From Paenibacillus ihbetae (GTDB lineage Bacteria; Bacillota; Bacilli; Paenibacillales; Paenibacillaceae), in NCBI RefSeq assembly GCF_002741055.1, contig NZ_CP016809.1, forward strand, positions 2,192,501 through 2,256,500: a stretch of DNA of 64,000 nucleotides, written 5' to 3'. Below the pieces are notes generated by a model. It did not search any database. It had not been told where the DNA came from and worked only from the letters and a program-made list of their open reading frames with translations. A program made the translations under genes and the position numbers. Shown here one piece after another: positions 61,791-64,000 of this stretch; position 1 is the stretch's first letter, and the number at the start of each line of letters is the position of its first letter.

Positions 61791-61845
61791 GGATTACTTT
61801 TGTAATCCGTAACAACATACTACATTTGTAATCCGTCATTGTCAA
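61791..61845 (-). promoter_or_regulatory. BlaI-repressed promoter of the beta-lactamase gene
   Basis: On the minus strand, TTGACA (61840-61845), a 17-base spacer and TAGTAT (61817-61822). One operator with the core TACA-TT-TGTA (61821-61830) overlaps spacer and -10. A second, GGATTAC-TTTT-GTAATCC (61791-61808), lies at the start of transcription. Spacing and core match BlaI/MecI sites. The remaining gap to blaI shows no gene. Confidence 0.75.
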
Positions 61846-62101
61846 ATGCTCCCCCTAATCTCGTTTCGAAACGTTCGGTTATGCAAGTTGACCCTATTAT
61901 TTTCAAAAAAAGAGAGCCCGTTCCGACCTTCAGAACGAACTCCCCTTGGCTATACAACTATCGCTTTATCCGCTGTTTTCGGGCCTCTACCGCTGGCTTG
62001 TCGTCCAAGCGTCGACGCTTTAGCATCATGCAGCAGTCATCATTACACCGCGCGCCGGGAGAGGCAGCGGCGAGACCGCTATTTCCGCTAAAAGCCATCG
62101 G

Positions 62102-62491
62102 TTACCGCTTGTCGGATTTCTCATTTAGCATATTGCGCAGCTCCTTGATTTCCTCTTCCGTTAGCGATTCCTCTTCGAAAAAATGAACAAGCATCGATTT
62201 CATCGTCCCGCCGTAGATGCGATTGAGAAACGACTTCGCCTCTGCCCGCTGACACTCGCTCTGGGAATACAGCGGCGTGAACGTGTACACTTTTTGATGC
62301 TGGTTGACGCCGACGACCTCTTTTTTGACCAGACGATCAAGCAAGGTACGGATCGTTTTCGGTTTCCAATCGGTTTTTTCCTGTAACGACTGTATGACCT
62401 CGCTGGCGGTACGCGGAGACTTCTCCCACAGCACGTTCATGACTTCCCATTCCGCTTCCGAAATTTTTGGCACTTGCTCAGGCACTTTCAT
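62102..62491 (-). CDS. blaI: BlaI/MecI/CopY-family repressor
   Basis: A protein of 129 residues. The winged helix is PKISEAEWEVMNVLWEKSPR, TASEVIQSLQEKTDWKPKTI, and RTLLDRLVKKEVVGV with the wing YTFTPLY. The C-terminal helix is the dimer part that BlaR1 signalling inactivates. I start at ATG 62491 (MKVPEQVPK); a 46-residue extension has no family match. It lies between the penicillin-binding protein gene and the beta-lactamase gene on the same strand and should repress the latter. Confidence 0.92.
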   Translation of the reverse strand: MKVPEQVPKISEAEWEVMNVLWEKSPRTASEVIQSLQEKTDWKPKTIRTLLDRLVKKEVVGVNQHQKVYTFTPLYSQSECQRAEAKSFLNRIYGGTMKSMLVHFFEEESLTEEEIKELRNMLNEKSDKR

Positions 62492-62639
62492 CACTTCCCG
62501 ATTTATTTTGACTCCGCCGCTGATTGAAGGGGCATGCCGCCATACCTTCGCGGTCCAATCCCGGATGGACACAATCGCTCCCGATCCGGCTGCTGATCTT
62601 AATATCGCATGTCTGTTGCGATTTTTCAAACCGGACGTT

Positions 62640-64000
62640 TTAGTTCCGGTTCTCTACATACCCCTTCACCACGGGAGCAGTTTTGCGAACGACGTAGCTG
62701 CTGCCGCCGCGCTCGCGCACGTCCTCGATCATGACGGCCATCAAAAAATCGAATCCTTCCGCGTCATACACGACGAACCACCCGTTCTCCTGCCCGCTTT
62801 CCGCTTTCGTTCGTTTCAGCTCTGCGGTGCCGGTCTTTCCCGCAATTTTGCGGCCCGGGATATACGCGCCGTGCCCTGTCCCTTTCGGATCATCGACGAC
62901 CCTAAGCAGCATGCGATGGATGGCTTCGGCCGTATCCGGCGCCAGAACCCGCTCCCCCTGCGCTTCCCCCTTAAGCTCCTTGCCTTCCTTAACCCCCCTT
63001 TCTTCCTTAAGCTCCAATACGGGGGCAATCAGCTCCCCGTCGTTGATGAACGGGGTGTAGGACAGAGCCAAATGCAGCGGGCTCATCTGGACTTCCCCTT
63101 GACCATAGGAGGAATCGGCCAGCAGGATTTCGTTCGTGATCCCATCGTTGGACAGGCTGGCCTTCGGGAACGGATAGTCAATCGGCAACGCCCGGCCGAA
63201 CCCGAATTTTTCAGCCTCTCTGGTGAAATCGTCCGCGCCCATCTCGAGCGCTTCCTGCGCCAAATAAATATTGTCGGAATTGACGATCGCGTCCGTAAGA
63301 TCCTCGACGGGAACGTCCCTCACCCGTTTTACATAGTAGCTGCCCCAGCTGCCGTCCTTGGCCCACCGCAATCCCTCGATCGTTTTGACCTCATCGACGG
63401 AGCTCACGCCAAGCTGCAATCCGATGGAAGCGGTAATCGGCTTAAACACCGACCCCGGAGCGTACAGCTTCGTAAATCGGTTCAATAGCGGCTTCTTGGG
63501 GTCTTCGTTCCACGATGTCCACTGCTCCTCCGATAACCCTTGGATGAACAGGTTCGGATCGTATGCCGGATTGCTGACCAGCGCCAAAATCTCCCCCGTC
63601 CGCGGATGAATGGCTGCCCCCGTTCCCGCGTCACCATCCAGCGAGTGATACATCGATTCTTGCAGATCGGCATCGATGGTCAGGCGGATGTCCTCGCCGT
63701 TTACCGGCTCGACCTTCGCCAGCGTCTCACGCACCATACCGTCCGCCGCGACGATCGAGATTTGGACGCCGTCCTTTCCTCTAAGCCGGTCGTCGTACAT
63801 TTGTTCGAGTCCGGCTTTTCCGATCACGTCATCGGTTTCCAGGTTTTTGTCCTTATGCTTCTCCATATCCTCCGCCGTGACTTGCCTGATATATCCGGTC
63901 AAATGGACAGCCGCTTCCCCGTAAGGATAAATCCTTGCGCTCTTGTCCCGTTTCGTTACGCCCTGTAAATCGCTGAGATCAAGGCCGGCCCGATCCCCCG
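62640..64000 (-). CDS. Class B penicillin-binding protein (PBP2a/PbpC-like), 5' end beyond the window
   Basis: The frame is open to the window end (first whole codon at 63998), giving about 452 residues of a larger protein. The linker GKAGLEQMYDDRLRGKDGVQ and the transpeptidase motifs are intact: Ser in APGSVFKPITA, SDN in VNSDNIYLA and KTG in GKTGTAELK. It crosslinks peptidoglycan. Being followed by blaI, bla and blaR1 on the same strand, it may be a low-affinity PBP induced by beta-lactams, like mecA with mecI. The N-terminal domain needed to confirm this is missing. Confidence 0.88.
   Translation of the reverse strand, partial: GDRAGLDLSDLQGVTKRDKSARIYPYGEAAVHLTGYIRQVTAEDMEKHKDKNLETDDVIGKAGLEQMYDDRLRGKDGVQISIVAADGMVRETLAKVEPVNGEDIRLTIDADLQESMYHSLDGDAGTGAAIHPRTGEILALVSNPAYDPNLFIQGLSEEQWTSWNEDPKKPLLNRFTKLYAPGSVFKPITASIGLQLGVSSVDEVKTIEGLRWAKDGSWGSYYVKRVRDVPVEDLTDAIVNSDNIYLAQEALEMGADDFTREAEKFGFGRALPIDYPFPKASLSNDGITNEILLADSSYGQGEVQMSPLHLALSYTPFINDGELIAPVLELKEERGVKEGKELKGEAQGERVLAPDTAEAIHRMLLRVVDDPKGTGHGAYIPGRKIAGKTGTAELKRTKAESGQENGWFVVYDAEGFDFLMAVMIEDVRERGGSSYVVRKTAPVVKGYVENRN

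Overview
The window looks like chromosomal DNA of a Paenibacillus-type Firmicute. Evidence: GC is moderately high, ribosome binding sites are strong (GGAGG type), promoters are sigma-A-like, and many genes have Bacillus-style counterparts (YerC, DgkB, RlmCD, DUF3048/YerB-like, BlaI/BlaR1, NhaC). No rRNA or tRNA gene, CRISPR array or prophage was seen. Most genes lie on the minus strand.

Layout. 0.1-3.3 kb: a Phd/ParE-type toxin-antitoxin pair, a type I (TxpA/BsrG-like) toxin locus with an overlapping antisense RNA, a small membrane protein and a tRNA-dihydrouridine synthase. 3.3-8.1 kb: a TetR-controlled operon of NCS1 permease, DUF917 protein and hydantoinase/oxoprolinase-like protein. 8.2-21.7 kb: an ATPase with a giant HEAT-repeat protein, a MetE-like protein, an SF0329 protein, an ABC exporter pair, DUF4317, a secreted protein, and a divergent flavoprotein/HxlR pair. 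22.1-24.7 kb: a three-gene cassette of an AlgI-type MBOAT, an SGNH-type transferase and a DltX-like microprotein, the most interesting candidate system here. 24.8-32.4 kb: an AlkD-like protein, a MocR regulator divergent from an EamA transporter and nitroreductase, NhaC, and a PadR plus BtrH-like acyltransferase pair.

32.5-38.6 kb: a response regulator, histidine kinase and membrane beta-propeller-like operon, with two paralogous secreted proteins. All three transcription units carry the same phased TGTA direct-repeat operator. 38.7-44.2 kb: two methyltransferases, then an IS1182-family element (40837-42392) that split and duplicated the 19-bp stem of a terminator lying downstream of the rlmD gene. 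RlmD carries an unusual repeat-containing insertion. 44.6-52.6 kb: dgkB, sirohydrochlorin chelatase, yerC, a Gly-rich protein, corA, the DUF47/Pit phosphate pair and a DUF3048 lipoprotein.

52.9-55.2 kb: three DoxX paralogues. Two are near-identical and have FNR-like and Rex-like sites at their promoters. They are followed by three tandem copies of a 262-bp unit (55.24-56.03 kb). 56-58.5 kb: a LigB-type dioxygenase, an alpha/beta hydrolase, degenerate short repeats and a small acidic protein. 58.9-64 kb: a beta-lactam response cluster of class B penicillin-binding protein (cut by the window end), BlaI, class A lipoprotein beta-lactamase and BlaR1, with BlaI operators visible in front of the beta-lactamase gene.
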